Shown here piece after piece: positions 33,520 to 42,240 of a DNA stretch of 64,000 nucleotides. Numbering within the stretch: the first letter of the stretch is position 1; the number at the start of each line of letters is the position of its first letter. The stretch spans positions 1,054,001-1,118,000 of the forward strand of contig OZ251464.1 of the NCBI GenBank assembly GCA_965242595.1, in the 5' to 3' direction. Below the pieces are notes generated by a model. It was not told where the DNA came from. It did not search any database and saw nothing but the letters and a program-made list of their open reading frames with translations. The DNA is from SP197 sp965242595 (GTDB lineage Bacteria > Pseudomonadota > Alphaproteobacteria > SP197). The position numbers and the translations under genes are program-made.

Positions 33520-35376
33520 ATGGCAGAACGCGAGCAGCATCGATCGGGGCAGCAACCGGAGCCGGGAAGCGGCGCCCGTGTCTATCGCGTGCTGGCGCGC
33601 AAATACCGCCCCACCACCCTTGCCGGCCTGCGCGGCCAGGATGTGCTGGTGCGAACGCTGCGCAATGCCGTCGCCAGCGGGCGACTCGCCCAGGCCTTTC
33701 TGCTGGCCGGCGTGCGCGGGGTGGGCAAGACCACCACCGCCCGCATCCTGGCCCGGATGTTGAACTGTGTCGGAGCGGACGGTGAAGGCGGGGTGACGGC
33801 CGATCCCTGCGGCGCCTGCGAGCAATGCATCGCCATCGCCGAAGACCGCCATGTGGATGTGCTGGAGATCGACGCGGCCAGCCACACAGGCATCGACAAT
33901 ATGCGCGAACTGCTGGAGGCGGCGCGCTATCGCCCGGTGATGGGCCGCTACAAGATCTATGTCATGGACGAGGTCCATATGCTTTCCAACGCCGCCTTCA
34001 ACGCCCTGTTGAAGACGCTGGAGGAGCCGCCCGAGCATCTGAAATTCGTCTTTGCCACCACCGAACTGCGCAAGATTCCCGCCACCGTGCTGTCGCGCTG
34101 CCAGCGCTTCGACCTGCGCCGGGTCGATGGCGAAGAGCTGGCCGGCTATTTCGCCGAAATCGTCGCCCGGGAAGATGGCGAAGCGTCGCCCGAGGCGCTG
34201 GCGCTGATCGCGCGGGCGGCCGACGGCTCGGTGAGGGACGGCCTTTCGATCCTGGATCAGGCGCTGGCCCGCGGCCAGGGCAAGGCCGACGAGGTGGATG
34301 TGCGCGAAATGCTGGGGCTGGCCGATCGCGGCCTGATCTTCGACCTTTACGAGGCGGTCATGGCCGGCGATATCGCCGTCGCCCTGGCCAATCTGGAAGG
34401 CCAGCACGCCGCCGGGGTCGATCCGGCCGCCGTGCTGGAAGACCTGCTGGCCTTTACCCACTGGCTGGCCCGCTACAAGGCGGCGCCGGCGGCCACCGCC
34501 CGCACCGCGCCCGAATTCGAACGCGAGCGGGGCGCCGCCATGGCCGCCCGGCTGGCCGTGCCGCAGCTGACCCGGGCCTGGCAACTGCTGCTGAAGGGCA
34601 TCGAGGAGGCGCGCTGGGCGCCCGATGCGCGCCAGGCCGTGGAAATGACGCTGGTGCGCCTGGCCTACAGCGCCGACCTGCCGACGCCGCAGGAGGCGTT
34701 GAAGGCGGCGCTTGGGGGCGGTGCTGCGCCCCCCATGGCCGCGGCGCCCGCCGGACCGGCGGCGGCCCGGGGTGGCGCTGGCCGGCCGTCGCGGGAGGCC
34801 GCGCCCGCGCAGACGGTTGCGCAGGAGACTGCCCCTGCCATGGCGCCTTCCTCGCCGGCGGCGGCCCGCGATGGCGTTGACGATGACGGCCGCGCCGCGC
34901 CGGAGCGGGACGGCGCCGGCAATGGCCAGGCCGGGCAGCGGGCGCCCATGCCGCAGAGCTTCCAGGCGCTGCTGGCGCTGGCCGAGGAGCACCGCGACGG
35001 CATTCTGCTGGCCCATCTTCGCAACCGTGTCCATCTGGTCTGCTATGCGCCGGGCCGGCTGGCGTTTCGCCCCGGCGAAGGGGCGCCCGCCGGCCTGGAG
35101 CGCGACTTGGCCGCAGCGCTGGAGCGGTGGACCGGCCAGCCATGGCAGGTGGAGGTCTCGCCCAGCGAAGGCGCCGCCACGGTGGCCAAGCAGGAGAGGG
35201 AGGCCCAGCGGCAACGCCTGGCCGCGGCGGCGGCCGAGACGGAGGTGGCGCGTATTCTGGAGGCCTTTCCGGGCGCCGAGGTCGTGGCCGTCTCGAATGG
35301 GCAGGACAGGCGGGATGCGGGGAGCGACGGCGAGGCCCGGCCTGCGGCGGCGCCCGGGGAGGGGCGGGGGCGATGA
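33520..35376 (+). CDS. dnaX: DNA polymerase III subunit gamma/tau
   Basis: Clamp-loader ATPase and replisome organiser of 618 residues. Walker A GVRGVGKT is at about 64-71 with Lys70. The zinc module uses Cys83, Cys97, Cys100 and Cys103, followed by DEVHMLS and sensor-1 ATTELRKIP. An Ala/Pro-rich linker (about 395-480) leads to the tau C-terminal region. I saw no A-rich slippery sequence for frameshift production of gamma. ATG 33520 is just after the SRP RNA, and its end overlaps the ybaB start in ATGA. Confidence 0.95.
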   Translation: MAEREQHRSGQQPEPGSGARVYRVLARKYRPTTLAGLRGQDVLVRTLRNAVASGRLAQAFLLAGVRGVGKTTTARILARMLNCVGADGEGGVTADPCGACEQCIAIAEDRHVDVLEIDAASHTGIDNMRELLEAARYRPVMGRYKIYVMDEVHMLSNAAFNALLKTLEEPPEHLKFVFATTELRKIPATVLSRCQRFDLRRVDGEELAGYFAEIVAREDGEASPEALALIARAADGSVRDGLSILDQALARGQGKADEVDVREMLGLADRGLIFDLYEAVMAGDIAVALANLEGQHAAGVDPAAVLEDLLAFTHWLARYKAAPAATARTAPEFERERGAAMAARLAVPQLTRAWQLLLKGIEEARWAPDARQAVEMTLVRLAYSADLPTPQEALKAALGGGAAPPMAAAPAGPAAARGGAGRPSREAAPAQTVAQETAPAMAPSSPAAARDGVDDDGRAAPERDGAGNGQAGQRAPMPQSFQALLALAEEHRDGILLAHLRNRVHLVCYAPGRLAFRPGEGAPAGLERDLAAALERWTGQPWQVEVSPSEGAATVAKQEREAQRQRLAAAAAETEVARILEAFPGAEVVAVSNGQDRRDAGSDGEARPAAAPGEGRGR

Positions 35377-35693
35377 ACCTTGTGAAGATGATGAAGCAGG
35401 CCCAGGAACTGCAAGGCAAGGTGGCGGCACTGCAGGAGGAGCTGGCGGCGGCCGAAATCGAAGGCAGCGCCGGCGGTGGCATGGTGAAGGCGGTGAGCGA
35501 CGGCAGGCACAGGCTGAAGCGCCTGACGATCGACCCGGCGCTGACCGCGCCCGGCGAGCGGGAGGTGCTGGAAGATCTGATCTGCGCCGCCGTCAACGAT
35601 GCCCGCGCCAAGGCCGAAGAGCGCGCCCGGCAGGAGATGGCGAAGCTGACCGGCGGCCTCGGCCTGCCGCCGGGCCTCTCCCTGCCGTTCTGA
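35373..35693 (+). CDS. YbaB/EbfC family nucleoid-associated protein
   Basis: DNA-binding dimer of 106 residues. The N-terminal MNLVKMMKQAQELQGKVAAL helix and the central GGGMVKAVSDGRHRLKRLTI strand pair are typical. The ATG overlaps the dnaX TGA, so translation is coupled, and recR follows by four bases. The dnaX-ybaB-recR order is widely conserved. Confidence 0.95.
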   Translation: MNLVKMMKQAQELQGKVAALQEELAAAEIEGSAGGGMVKAVSDGRHRLKRLTIDPALTAPGEREVLEDLICAAVNDARAKAEERARQEMAKLTGGLGLPPGLSLPF

Positions 35694-35697
35694 CGCC

Positions 35698-36303
35698 GTG
35701 TCGGCGTCCGCCGGCCCGCCGGAGATCGAGCGCCTGGCCGCCTTGCTGGGCCGTCTGCCGGGGCTGGGCCGGCGTTCGGCGATGGCGGCCGTGCTTCACC
35801 TTCTGAAGAACCGCGAGGCCCTGCTGGCCCCGCTGGGCGAGGCGCTGCGGATGGCGGCCGCAACGGTGCGGCCCTGCCCCGCCTGCGGCAATCTGGACAC
35901 CCGCTCTCCCTGCGGCCTGTGCGCCGATCCGCGCCGCGACCGCGCCCGGATCTGCGTCGTCGAAGATGTCGCCGACCTGTGGGCGATGGAACGGGCCGGC
36001 ATCTTCACCGGCCTCTATCACGTCCTGGGCGGCGCCCTGTCGGCGCTGGACGGCGTCGGCCCCGAGGAACTTGGCATCGCCGGCCTGGTGGGGCGCGCCG
36101 GCGCGGTGGAGGTGGAGGAGGTGATCCTCGCCACCAACGCCACGGTGGAAGGCCAGACCACGGCCCATTACCTGGCCGAGCGGCTGGAAGAGGCCGGCGT
36201 CAGGGTTTCGCGCCTGGCGCTGGGGGTGCCGGTGGGGGGCGAGCTCAATTATCTCGACGAGGGCACGCTGCGCCAGGCATTCCAGGCGCGCCGCGCGCTG
36301 TAG
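35698..36303 (+). CDS. recR: Recombination mediator RecR
   Basis: Ring-forming protein of 201 residues that with RecO/RecF helps load RecA on gapped DNA. The helix-hairpin-helix LPGLGRRSAMAAV is N-terminal. The zinc finger has CPACGNLDTRSPCGLC, the Toprim domain begins ICVVEDVADLWAME, and the end GGELNYLDEGTL is standard. It starts at GTG 35698 with no usable ATG nearby. Confidence 0.96.
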   Translation: MSASAGPPEIERLAALLGRLPGLGRRSAMAAVLHLLKNREALLAPLGEALRMAAATVRPCPACGNLDTRSPCGLCADPRRDRARICVVEDVADLWAMERAGIFTGLYHVLGGALSALDGVGPEELGIAGLVGRAGAVEVEEVILATNATVEGQTTAHYLAERLEEAGVRVSRLALGVPVGGELNYLDEGTLRQAFQARRAL

Positions 36304-36328
36304 GCTTGCCGGTGGGTGATCGGCTTTT

Positions 36329-36420
36329 ATCCTTGCAAATCTTCCACGAGGTGGAAAGATTGCGATGTTAAGTGGATTTATGCTTGTAAATCTTCCATGA
36401 GGTGGATAGAATGCAAGGAT
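36329..36420. repeat. Repeat block upstream of the AAA ATPase: two direct repeats inside a 9-base inverted repeat
   Basis: ATCCTTGCA (36329-36337) and TGCAAGGAT (36412-36420) are a perfect inverted pair. Inside are two 24-base direct repeats, 36332-36355 and 36383-36406, that differ at two positions. The first contains the palindrome TTCCAC-GAG-GTGGAA. Each repeat begins with a -35-like TTGCAA or TTGTAA followed by the palindrome. The block is AT-rich against its surroundings and spans only the recR to ATPase gap, so it looks like a control region rather than a mobile element. Confidence 0.65.
36384..36412 (+). promoter_or_regulatory. Predicted promoter of the AAA/DUF4143 gene, leaderless
   Basis: TTGTAA (36384-36389) and TAGAAT (36407-36412) are 17 bases apart. 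The expected +1 is at about 36419, the A of the start codon. The spacer is the palindromic part of the second direct repeat, so a bound repressor would cover the promoter. Confidence 0.5.
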
Positions 36421-37594
36421 GATTCCTCGCTTGGCCATGCACGACACCGAAGATGCCCTGCGGCGTCAGGCCGCCGTCGCCCTGGTGGGGCCGCGCCAGG
36501 TCGGCAAGACGACGCTGGCGCTGGAGATCGGCCGCCAGCGGGAGGCCCTCTATCTCGACCTGGAAGACCGCGACCACCGTGCCCGGCTTGCCGAACCGGC
36601 GCTGTTCCTGGATGCCATGGAGGACCGCCTCGTGGTCCTGGACGAAATCCACCGCATGCCGGACCTCTTCCAGACCCTGCGCGGGGCGATCGACAGGGGC
36701 CGCCGCAAGGGCAAGGACCGGGGCCGCTTTCTGGTTCTGGGTTCGGCATCCCTCGATCTGTTGCAGCGGTCGGGCGAGACGCTGGCCGGGCGCATCGCCT
36801 ATGTGGATATGGCGCCGCTATGCGCCCTGGAGGTGGGCGAGAGCCGCCGGGAACGCGACAAACTGTGGCTGCGCGGCGGCTTTCCGCAGAGTTTTCTGGC
36901 CGACGACGACCGCGACAGCCTGGCGCTGCGCCGGGATTTCATCCGCAGCTATCTGGAGCGCGAAGTGGCGATGTTCGGCCCGCGCATCCCGGCCCCGGCC
37001 CTGGAACGCCTGTGGACGATGCTGGCGCATCGCCAGGGCGCCCTGCTGAACGCCTCGGCGCTGGCCAGGGCGCTGGAGGTGAGCGCCCAGTCGGTGGGCC
37101 GCTATATCGACCTGCTGGCGGAATTGCTGTTGTTGCGCCGCTTGCCGCCGTTGAAGGCCAACACCGGCAAGCGGCTGGTGAAGTCGCCGAAGGTTTATGT
37201 GCGCGACAGCGGCCTGCTGCACGCCCTGCTGGGCTTAGGCTCTCTGGAGCAGCTGGCGGGGCATCCGGCGGTGGGCGCCAGTTGGGAAGGTCATGTCGTG
37301 GAAACCCTGCTTTCCGTGCTGCCGCCGCTGGCGCGGGCGTCTTTCTATCGCACCGCCGCCGGGGCGGAGATCGACCTTGTCATCGAACATCCCGGCGCCG
37401 GCCTGTGGGCGATCGAGATCAAGCGTTCGCTGGCCGCCAGGATAAGCCGCGGCTTTCGCCAGGCCTGCGCGGACCTGCGCCCGGCGCGGGCCTTCGTCGT
37501 CCATGCCGGCGAGGATCGCTATCCGCTGCGCGCAGGCGTGGAAGCGATCGGTGTGCGCGAGATCGCTCAGACGCTGCGGGCCGCCGGAGCGTAA
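36419..37594 (+). CDS. AAA_14/DUF4143 ATP-binding protein
   Basis: Protein of 391 residues of a family common in prokaryotes and of unclear role. Walker A is GPRQVGKTT with Lys30. Walker B LVVLDEIHRM lies near 78, and a sensor-like VLGSASLDLL follows. The C-terminal DUF4143 part contains KVYVRDSGLLHALLG and a PDDEXK-like GAEIDLVIEHPG...AIEIKRS. Such genes often behave as mobile or selfish accessory modules. This one is a single gene with its own repeat-bearing promoter between recR and a converging binding-protein gene. Confidence 0.9.
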   Translation: MIPRLAMHDTEDALRRQAAVALVGPRQVGKTTLALEIGRQREALYLDLEDRDHRARLAEPALFLDAMEDRLVVLDEIHRMPDLFQTLRGAIDRGRRKGKDRGRFLVLGSASLDLLQRSGETLAGRIAYVDMAPLCALEVGESRRERDKLWLRGGFPQSFLADDDRDSLALRRDFIRSYLEREVAMFGPRIPAPALERLWTMLAHRQGALLNASALARALEVSAQSVGRYIDLLAELLLLRRLPPLKANTGKRLVKSPKVYVRDSGLLHALLGLGSLEQLAGHPAVGASWEGHVVETLLSVLPPLARASFYRTAAGAEIDLVIEHPGAGLWAIEIKRSLAARISRGFRQACADLRPARAFVVHAGEDRYPLRAGVEAIGVREIAQTLRAAGA

Positions 37595-37646
37595 GCAGGG
37601 CCGGCGACGCGCGGCACCGTCGCCTGGCGCTGCGCGTCCACCGGAA

Positions 37647-37690
37647 TGGCCCGGGGTGGGGCCGGAGCATCTCCGAGCCGCCCCGGGCCA
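37647..37690. terminator. Hairpin between converging genes, likely bidirectional terminator
   Basis: TGGCCCGGGG (37647-37656) and CCCCGGGCCA (37681-37690) are perfect 10-base arms. It lies between the ends of two converging genes. There is no U-run, so it may need Rho or act only as a barrier. Confidence 0.45.
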
Positions 37691-37711
37691 GAACCGCCCC
37701 GGGATGGCCTG

Positions 37712-38809
37712 CTAGTAGCCGGCCTTGACCTCTTCGAACAGGGCCTGCAACTCGGTCTGCCCCTTGATCGACAGCTGGTAGATGCCGGCTGAGAGGATTT
37801 CCTCCGGGTTCTTGGAGAGGCCGAGGGAGGCCAGGGTTTCCTCGTCCACCAGATCGAAGGCCGATTTGGTGGCGGCGCCATAGCCGAAATTCTCGATCTC
37901 CCAGGCGCGGGAACGCGGATCGAGGAAGGCGTCGATCAGCTGATGCGCCTTTTCCCGGAAGGGCGTGCCGGCGACGATGGAAAGGCCGCACACCCAGGTC
38001 ATGGCCCCTTCCTTCGGGTTCATATAGGCGATGGGCAGGCCCATCTCCTTCAGGCGCACCACCGATTCGTTCCAGGTGGTGGCCGCCACCAGTTCGCCGC
38101 TGGCGATGCCCTGTTCCAGGGTGGTGACATCGTTGGAGTAGTAGCGGATGTTGGCGGTGAGATCCTGCAAGCGCGGGCGGATGGCATCCAGCGCCTCCTG
38201 GCTGGAATAGTCGAAGGGGTTCTCCATTCCCTCGACGATGCCGGCGATGACGACCCCGTCCACCAGGCTGTCGAACACGGCGAGGCGGCCCTTGTATTTC
38301 GGATCCCAGAGCATCTCCCAGCTTTCGTTGCCGACATATTCGGGCGCCAGATCGGTGCGGTAGGTGATGGAGGTCTGCCCCCAGTCGATGGGAACCCAGT
38401 AGCGCTGGCCGTCCACCACGCTGCCGGGCACGTCGCGCATGCTTTCCATCACGTCGGGCCAGTTGCTGAGAAGCGAGGTGTCGATGGGACCGAGAACGCC
38501 GGCGTTGAACCATTTCTCGATCTTGTAGTTGCAGGGGAAGATCACATCCGGATTGTAGCCGGAGCGGATTTTCGCCAGCGCCTCTTCCTCGTCGCCCCAG
38601 AAGGAGAAATTGGGCGGGGTGCCGTGGCGCTCGACATAGGCGGGGAAGAGGTTTTCGTCGTCGTAGCCGTTCCAGCCGAAGAAGGTCGGGTGCTCGCCGT
38701 CCTGCGCCCGGCCCGGCATCGGGTAGGCGGTGACGACCACGCCCAGGGCCGAAAGGGCCTTCAGCGCCTGGCGACGGCTGGGCGCCAGGATGTGTTTCGC
38801 GATGCTCAT
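37712..38809 (-). CDS. Tat-exported ABC transporter binding protein (PotD/PotF-like)
   Basis: Solute-binding protein of 365 residues. The N-terminus has a twin-arginine signal (SRRQALKAL near 11-19) and a hydrophobic core ending before AQDGEHPTFFGWNGYDD. The body resembles spermidine/putrescine-type receptors (YNPDVIFPCNYKIEKW, WVPIDWGQTSITYR). ATG 38809 follows an excellent TTGGAGG site; the frame upstream to 38869 has none. No permease or ATPase genes adjoin. It differs clearly from the Sec-exported receptor at 27220. Confidence 0.88.
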   Translation of the reverse strand: MSIAKHILAPSRRQALKALSALGVVVTAYPMPGRAQDGEHPTFFGWNGYDDENLFPAYVERHGTPPNFSFWGDEEEALAKIRSGYNPDVIFPCNYKIEKWFNAGVLGPIDTSLLSNWPDVMESMRDVPGSVVDGQRYWVPIDWGQTSITYRTDLAPEYVGNESWEMLWDPKYKGRLAVFDSLVDGVVIAGIVEGMENPFDYSSQEALDAIRPRLQDLTANIRYYSNDVTTLEQGIASGELVAATTWNESVVRLKEMGLPIAYMNPKEGAMTWVCGLSIVAGTPFREKAHQLIDAFLDPRSRAWEIENFGYGAATKSAFDLVDEETLASLGLSKNPEEILSAGIYQLSIKGQTELQALFEEVKAGY

Positions 38810-39159
38810 GGAAGCCTCCAAGGATGATTCTGCGCTGCTATTCTGGCAGAGCGGGCAGGGGCGGTGCAAGGGCTGTGGGTGTGGCGGGGTGCGGGTGTTG
38901 CGGCCCGATGCCGGTGGGACGCTGGCGCGCCCCGGCCGTCGAACCGGTGCGCTGCCGCAAGCGCCGCGGCATCGACTTCAAGAAGCTGGGGGCCGACTGC
39001 AAGCACCTCGGCATCCGCGACCCGTTCGACGAGCTGCTGCTGGCGCGGGCCCGGGAGGAGGGCCCCAGGGTGCTGATGGTGGGCCGCCGCCTGGGCCATC
39101 CGCTGGCGGTGATGGCCCGGGCGCCTTGCCGGCCGGCGCGCCCGTGGCCTGGGGTGGAG
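38810..39159. other. 350-base interval with a possible coding remnant
   Basis: No intact gene is supported here. On the plus strand a frame from ATG 38908 has strongly coding-like third positions to about 39159 (see the next entry) but runs on into antisense of the converging GT-C gene. No promoter, RNA gene or repeat was recognised. Confidence 0.4.
38908..39159 (+). pseudogene. Possible coding remnant of unknown origin
   Basis: The frame reads RRGIDFKKLGADCKHLGIRD and then PFDELLLARAREEGPRVLMV, with third codon positions nearly all G or C as in real genes here. It has no stop of its own before entering the opposing gene at 39160, and no ribosome site precedes it. It may be a decayed gene tail. 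I could not match it to a family. Confidence 0.3.
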
Positions 39160-40869
39160 CTATTCGCTGTTCTCGGACTCCCGGTAGAGATAGAGATAGA
39201 AGTCCTCGTCCTTGGCCATGGCTCCCCTGAAGTGTGCCAGCGGCTGGATGAGGCGGTGGCCTGGGGGAATTCCCAACTCACCGGCCAGGATCATCAGGGC
39301 TTCGCCGTGGTTGCGAGCGGCCAGTTCCCGGGTTTGGGCAACGATGGTGGCGATAGTCACGACGCCTTTCGGCCCGGTGCCGATGCGCTCGCCATCGTAG
39401 ATGACGAAGGAGCCTTCCCGGTTGCCCTGGACGTAGTGAATGCGCTTATCGGGCGAGAGGTGGCCCAGGACGGCGCTGGCGGACCAGTCAGGGTAGCCGA
39501 TCAGCGGCAGGGATTCCAGGCCGCTGGCCTGGATGTATGTGGCCGCCTGGCGGGCGTGGGAAAAGGGCCGTTCCAGCTCGATGGCGACGGCCTTTGCGCC
39601 GGCGAAGGCGTGCAGCGCCAGGAAACCGGTCAGCAACAGGCTGCCCAGGCGGGCCATGGCCGCCCCGCGCCAGGTTGCGGGCGGGGTGGGATGGAGCGCG
39701 GGAGCGTTCGACGACGGAGATGGGGCGGTGCCCAGGAAGCTGCCGCCCCAGGCCGAGACCAGCAGTGCCACCAGCAGAAAGCCGTGGTGGCGCAAAGAGC
39801 CGTAATGCACGGCGTAGAAGAAGGCCAGCAGCCCCAGCGTGAGGCAGAAGAACAGAAGCACGGCCATTTTGCTTCGCCACAGGAAGGCGAGCGCGACCGC
39901 CAGCAGAGCCAGCGCCGTGGCGGTGCCATAGACGGCCTGGGGCTGGTCCGGGGCCAGGCTGAGCACCGGCACGAAGCGGGGATCGACGGGGAAGAAGGTA
40001 GCGAAGGGGATCAAGGACAGGACGTGCGCCAGCCAGGCCGGTTTCCAGTTCAGATACCAGGCGTGGTGCCATGTGGCGGTGCCGGACGATTGGGTGACAT
40101 CGGCGGGCGGGGCCATGCTCGCCACCGCAAGGGCGATGCCGGCGGCGGCCAGGGCGAAGGCGGCGGGGAGCTTCCAGGCGGGCATGGCGGTGCCGGCCGG
40201 AAGGGTGCGGCGGTTGAGGGCATGGTCGAGAGCCAGGACGAGCATGGTGCCCATGGCGACGATGCAGGCATGGGTGCTGGTGTGGCTCATCAGGGCCAGC
40301 ACCAGGGCCAGCCATAGCGGCCTGCGGTAACGCTGGCGCAGCAGCGCGCACATGACGACGATCAACAGCAGACCCAGGGCATAATTGCGGGAGAGCACGC
40401 CGTATTCGTAGAGGGGGAAGTAGCCGAAGGCGAACAGGATTTTCTGCAGCGGGTCGAAGGGGGCATGGCGGGCGACGACGAAGATGACGGCCGACGCGAT
40501 CGACCAGTGAAGCACCTGCATGGCTATGGGGGACGAAGTCAGCCGCGTGAGCGGCAGCAGCAGCAGATGCCAGAGCATCGGGCTGGCCTCGTATTCCATG
40601 TTGCGGAACAGGTGCAGCGGGCCGGTGCTGTCGCGGGCCAGCATCCAGGCCTGGACCTCGTCGCGCCACAGCTCGTGGTGGAACAGGGCGAAGGCCAGCA
40701 CCAGGGCATAGGCGGCGGTCAAGGCCGGGGCGAACCAGGGAGCTTCGCCTATGGACGCCAGGCGGAAGGGAGGGTGGGGAGGCGCGGGCCGGGCAGGGGC
40801 GGCGTTTCGCCCCGGAGACGCGGTGGGCGGCGGGGTCGCGCGGCCCTTTTTGTGGCGACGCCCAGCCAT
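39160..40869 (-). CDS. GT-C-type membrane glycosyltransferase-like protein
   Basis: Polytopic protein of 569 residues with a basic, Pro-rich cytoplasmic N-terminus (about 1-40) and around ten membrane helices. After the first helix the HHELWRDEVQAWMLARD loop has an acidic Asp-Glu pair in the place used as catalytic motif by GT-C enzymes such as ArnT and PMTs. The C-terminal 150 residues are more soluble. Such enzymes use lipid-linked sugars on the outer face of the membrane. The acceptor is unknown. It lies 6 kb from the glycosylation island and may belong to the same function. Confidence 0.75.
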   Translation of the reverse strand: MAGRRHKKGRATPPPTASPGRNAAPARPAPPHPPFRLASIGEAPWFAPALTAAYALVLAFALFHHELWRDEVQAWMLARDSTGPLHLFRNMEYEASPMLWHLLLLPLTRLTSSPIAMQVLHWSIASAVIFVVARHAPFDPLQKILFAFGYFPLYEYGVLSRNYALGLLLIVVMCALLRQRYRRPLWLALVLALMSHTSTHACIVAMGTMLVLALDHALNRRTLPAGTAMPAWKLPAAFALAAAGIALAVASMAPPADVTQSSGTATWHHAWYLNWKPAWLAHVLSLIPFATFFPVDPRFVPVLSLAPDQPQAVYGTATALALLAVALAFLWRSKMAVLLFFCLTLGLLAFFYAVHYGSLRHHGFLLVALLVSAWGGSFLGTAPSPSSNAPALHPTPPATWRGAAMARLGSLLLTGFLALHAFAGAKAVAIELERPFSHARQAATYIQASGLESLPLIGYPDWSASAVLGHLSPDKRIHYVQGNREGSFVIYDGERIGTGPKGVVTIATIVAQTRELAARNHGEALMILAGELGIPPGHRLIQPLAHFRGAMAKDEDFYLYLYRESENSE

Positions 40870-40957
40870 GGGTCAGTGTGGGAGAGGGGCGGTGACGGGT
40901 GGCGGAGTGTCCCTGTCGGCCACGGGACGTGTTCCTTCACTCGCCGTGGCAGGGGGC

Positions 40958-41596
40958 TTAGCGGTCATCGTCCGCCGCCGGCGCTTCGTCCTGGAGGGCG
41001 TCGTCGATGGCGGTGGCGCGTTTGCAGGCCTCGCGCGCGGCGAGGCGGGACCAGTAGGCGGTGAAGGCGGGGCGCTTTTCGATAGAGTCCAATTGCAGGC
41101 CCCAGCCGATATGAGAGCCGACATAGACATCGGCGGCCGAGAAAGCCGGGCCGGCGATCCAGCCGCCGCCGGCCAGTGCCTGCTCCAGCGTGTCCATCGT
41201 GGCTGCGAAGGTGCCATAGCCCAGCATACCTTCCCGGTCGGGCGGGGCCTGCCAGCCCATGAAGCGGTTGGTGGTGGCCGCTTCCAGGGGGCCGGCGGCG
41301 AAGAACAGCCAGCGGTAATAGGCGCCGCGGACAGCGGCGGGGGGTGCCAGGCCGGCGGCGGGGAAGGCGTCGGCGAGATAGGCGCAGATGGCGGCGGCCT
41401 CGGTGACGACGGTGGTGCCGTGGCGGATGGCGGGAACCTTGCCCATGGGGTTGATGGCGAGATAGGCGGGGGACTTCATGGCCGGGCCATAGTCCACGAT
41501 TTCGGCGCGATAGGGGATGGCGGCCTCCTCCAGCATCCAGCGCACGATCCGGCCCCGGGACATGGGGTTGGTGTAAAAGACGATCTCGCCGTTCAT
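40958..41596 (-). CDS. Glutathione S-transferase family protein
   Basis: Protein of 212 residues with an N-terminal thioredoxin-fold domain (IVFYTNPMSRGRIVRWMLEE, then NPMGKVPAI and the TEAAAICAYLADAF glutathione-binding segment) and an all-helical C-terminal domain (FSAADVYVGSHIGWG). The Ser in PMSRGR is the likely thiol-activating residue. ATG 41596 agrees with the family's short N-terminus. It diverges from rpmH. Confidence 0.92.
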   Translation of the reverse strand: MNGEIVFYTNPMSRGRIVRWMLEEAAIPYRAEIVDYGPAMKSPAYLAINPMGKVPAIRHGTTVVTEAAAICAYLADAFPAAGLAPPAAVRGAYYRWLFFAAGPLEAATTNRFMGWQAPPDREGMLGYGTFAATMDTLEQALAGGGWIAGPAFSAADVYVGSHIGWGLQLDSIEKRPAFTAYWSRLAAREACKRATAIDDALQDEAPAADDDR

Positions 41597-41656
41597 GGCC
41601 GTTTTCCGACGATGGCAGGGGGTGTGTAGCACATCGGTGGCGGGTGGGCGATGGCG

Positions 41657-41685
41657 TTGACAGGGGGTGGGGGCGGGCCTATAGG
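41657..41685 (+). promoter_or_regulatory. Predicted rpmH promoter
   Basis: TTGACA (41657-41662) and TATAGG (41680-41685) are separated by 17 bases, the best sigma-70 match in the window. It lies about 40 bases before the L34 start, as expected for a strong ribosomal-protein promoter driving the rpmH-rnpA-yidD-yidC string. Confidence 0.7.
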
Positions 41686-41726
41686 GTGGCGCCCGCCAGC
41701 GGCGGGGCATTCGGGGAGGCACGACG

Positions 41727-41861
41727 GTGAAGCGCACCTACCAGCCCAGCAGAATCGTCCGCAAACGCCGCCACGGCTTTCGCGCCCGGATGCAGACGGC
41801 AGCCGGGCGGCGCGTGCTCGCGCGGCGGCGCGCCAAAGGTCGCAAGCGTCTGTCGGCCTGA
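41727..41861 (+). CDS. rpmH: 50S ribosomal protein L34
   Basis: Very short gene of 44 codons beginning with GTG 41727 after GGGGAGG. The protein starts MKRTYQPSRIVRKRRHGFRA and ends RRRAKGRKRLSA, which is diagnostic. It binds 23S rRNA. rnpA begins four bases after its stop, as is nearly universal in bacteria. Confidence 0.97.
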   Translation: MKRTYQPSRIVRKRRHGFRARMQTAAGRRVLARRRAKGRKRLSA

Positions 41862-41865
41862 GTTC

Positions 41866-42240
41866 ATGGCCAATGTCAGCGGCGGTGCCCCGGCGCGCCT
41901 GAAGCGCAGGCGCGACTATCTCCACGTTGCCGCCGCCGGGCGCAAGGCGGTGGCGCCCGGCATGGTGGTGCAGGCCTGTCGGCGGGACGACGGCGGCAGC
42001 GCCATCCGTGCCGGCTTTACGGCCAGCCGCAAGGTGGGCGGTGCGGTGCGGCGCAACCGGGCCAAGCGGCGGCTGAAGGCGCTGGCCGACGAGATGCTGC
42101 CGCGCTGCGCCCTGGCGGCCACCGATTATGTGCTGATCGCGCGCCGGGCCACAGTGGAACGCTGCTTCGACGCGCTACGGCGGGATCTGGAAGGCGCCCT
42201 GCGGCGGTTGCGGCGGCACGTGGAGACGGCGGGGGCATGA
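41866..42240 (+). CDS. rnpA: Ribonuclease P protein component
   Basis: Basic protein of 124 residues that assists the RNase P RNA in trimming tRNA 5' ends. The RNR signature GGAVRRNRAKRRLKAL is present near residue 60, with the typical LKRRRDYLHV N-terminus. The stop overlaps the yidD start (ATGA). Confidence 0.95.
   Translation: MANVSGGAPARLKRRRDYLHVAAAGRKAVAPGMVVQACRRDDGGSAIRAGFTASRKVGGAVRRNRAKRRLKALADEMLPRCALAATDYVLIARRATVERCFDALRRDLEGALRRLRRHVETAGA

Noticed and set aside
33520..35376. Programmed frameshift in dnaX to make gamma
   Set aside because: No A-rich slippery heptamer or stem was found. Gamma might still arise by proteolysis, as in Caulobacter.
36329..36420. Insertion sequence or MITE ends around the ATPase promoter
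   Set aside because: The 9-base inverted repeat encloses only the control region, no target duplication is visible, and the inner repeats align with promoter boxes.
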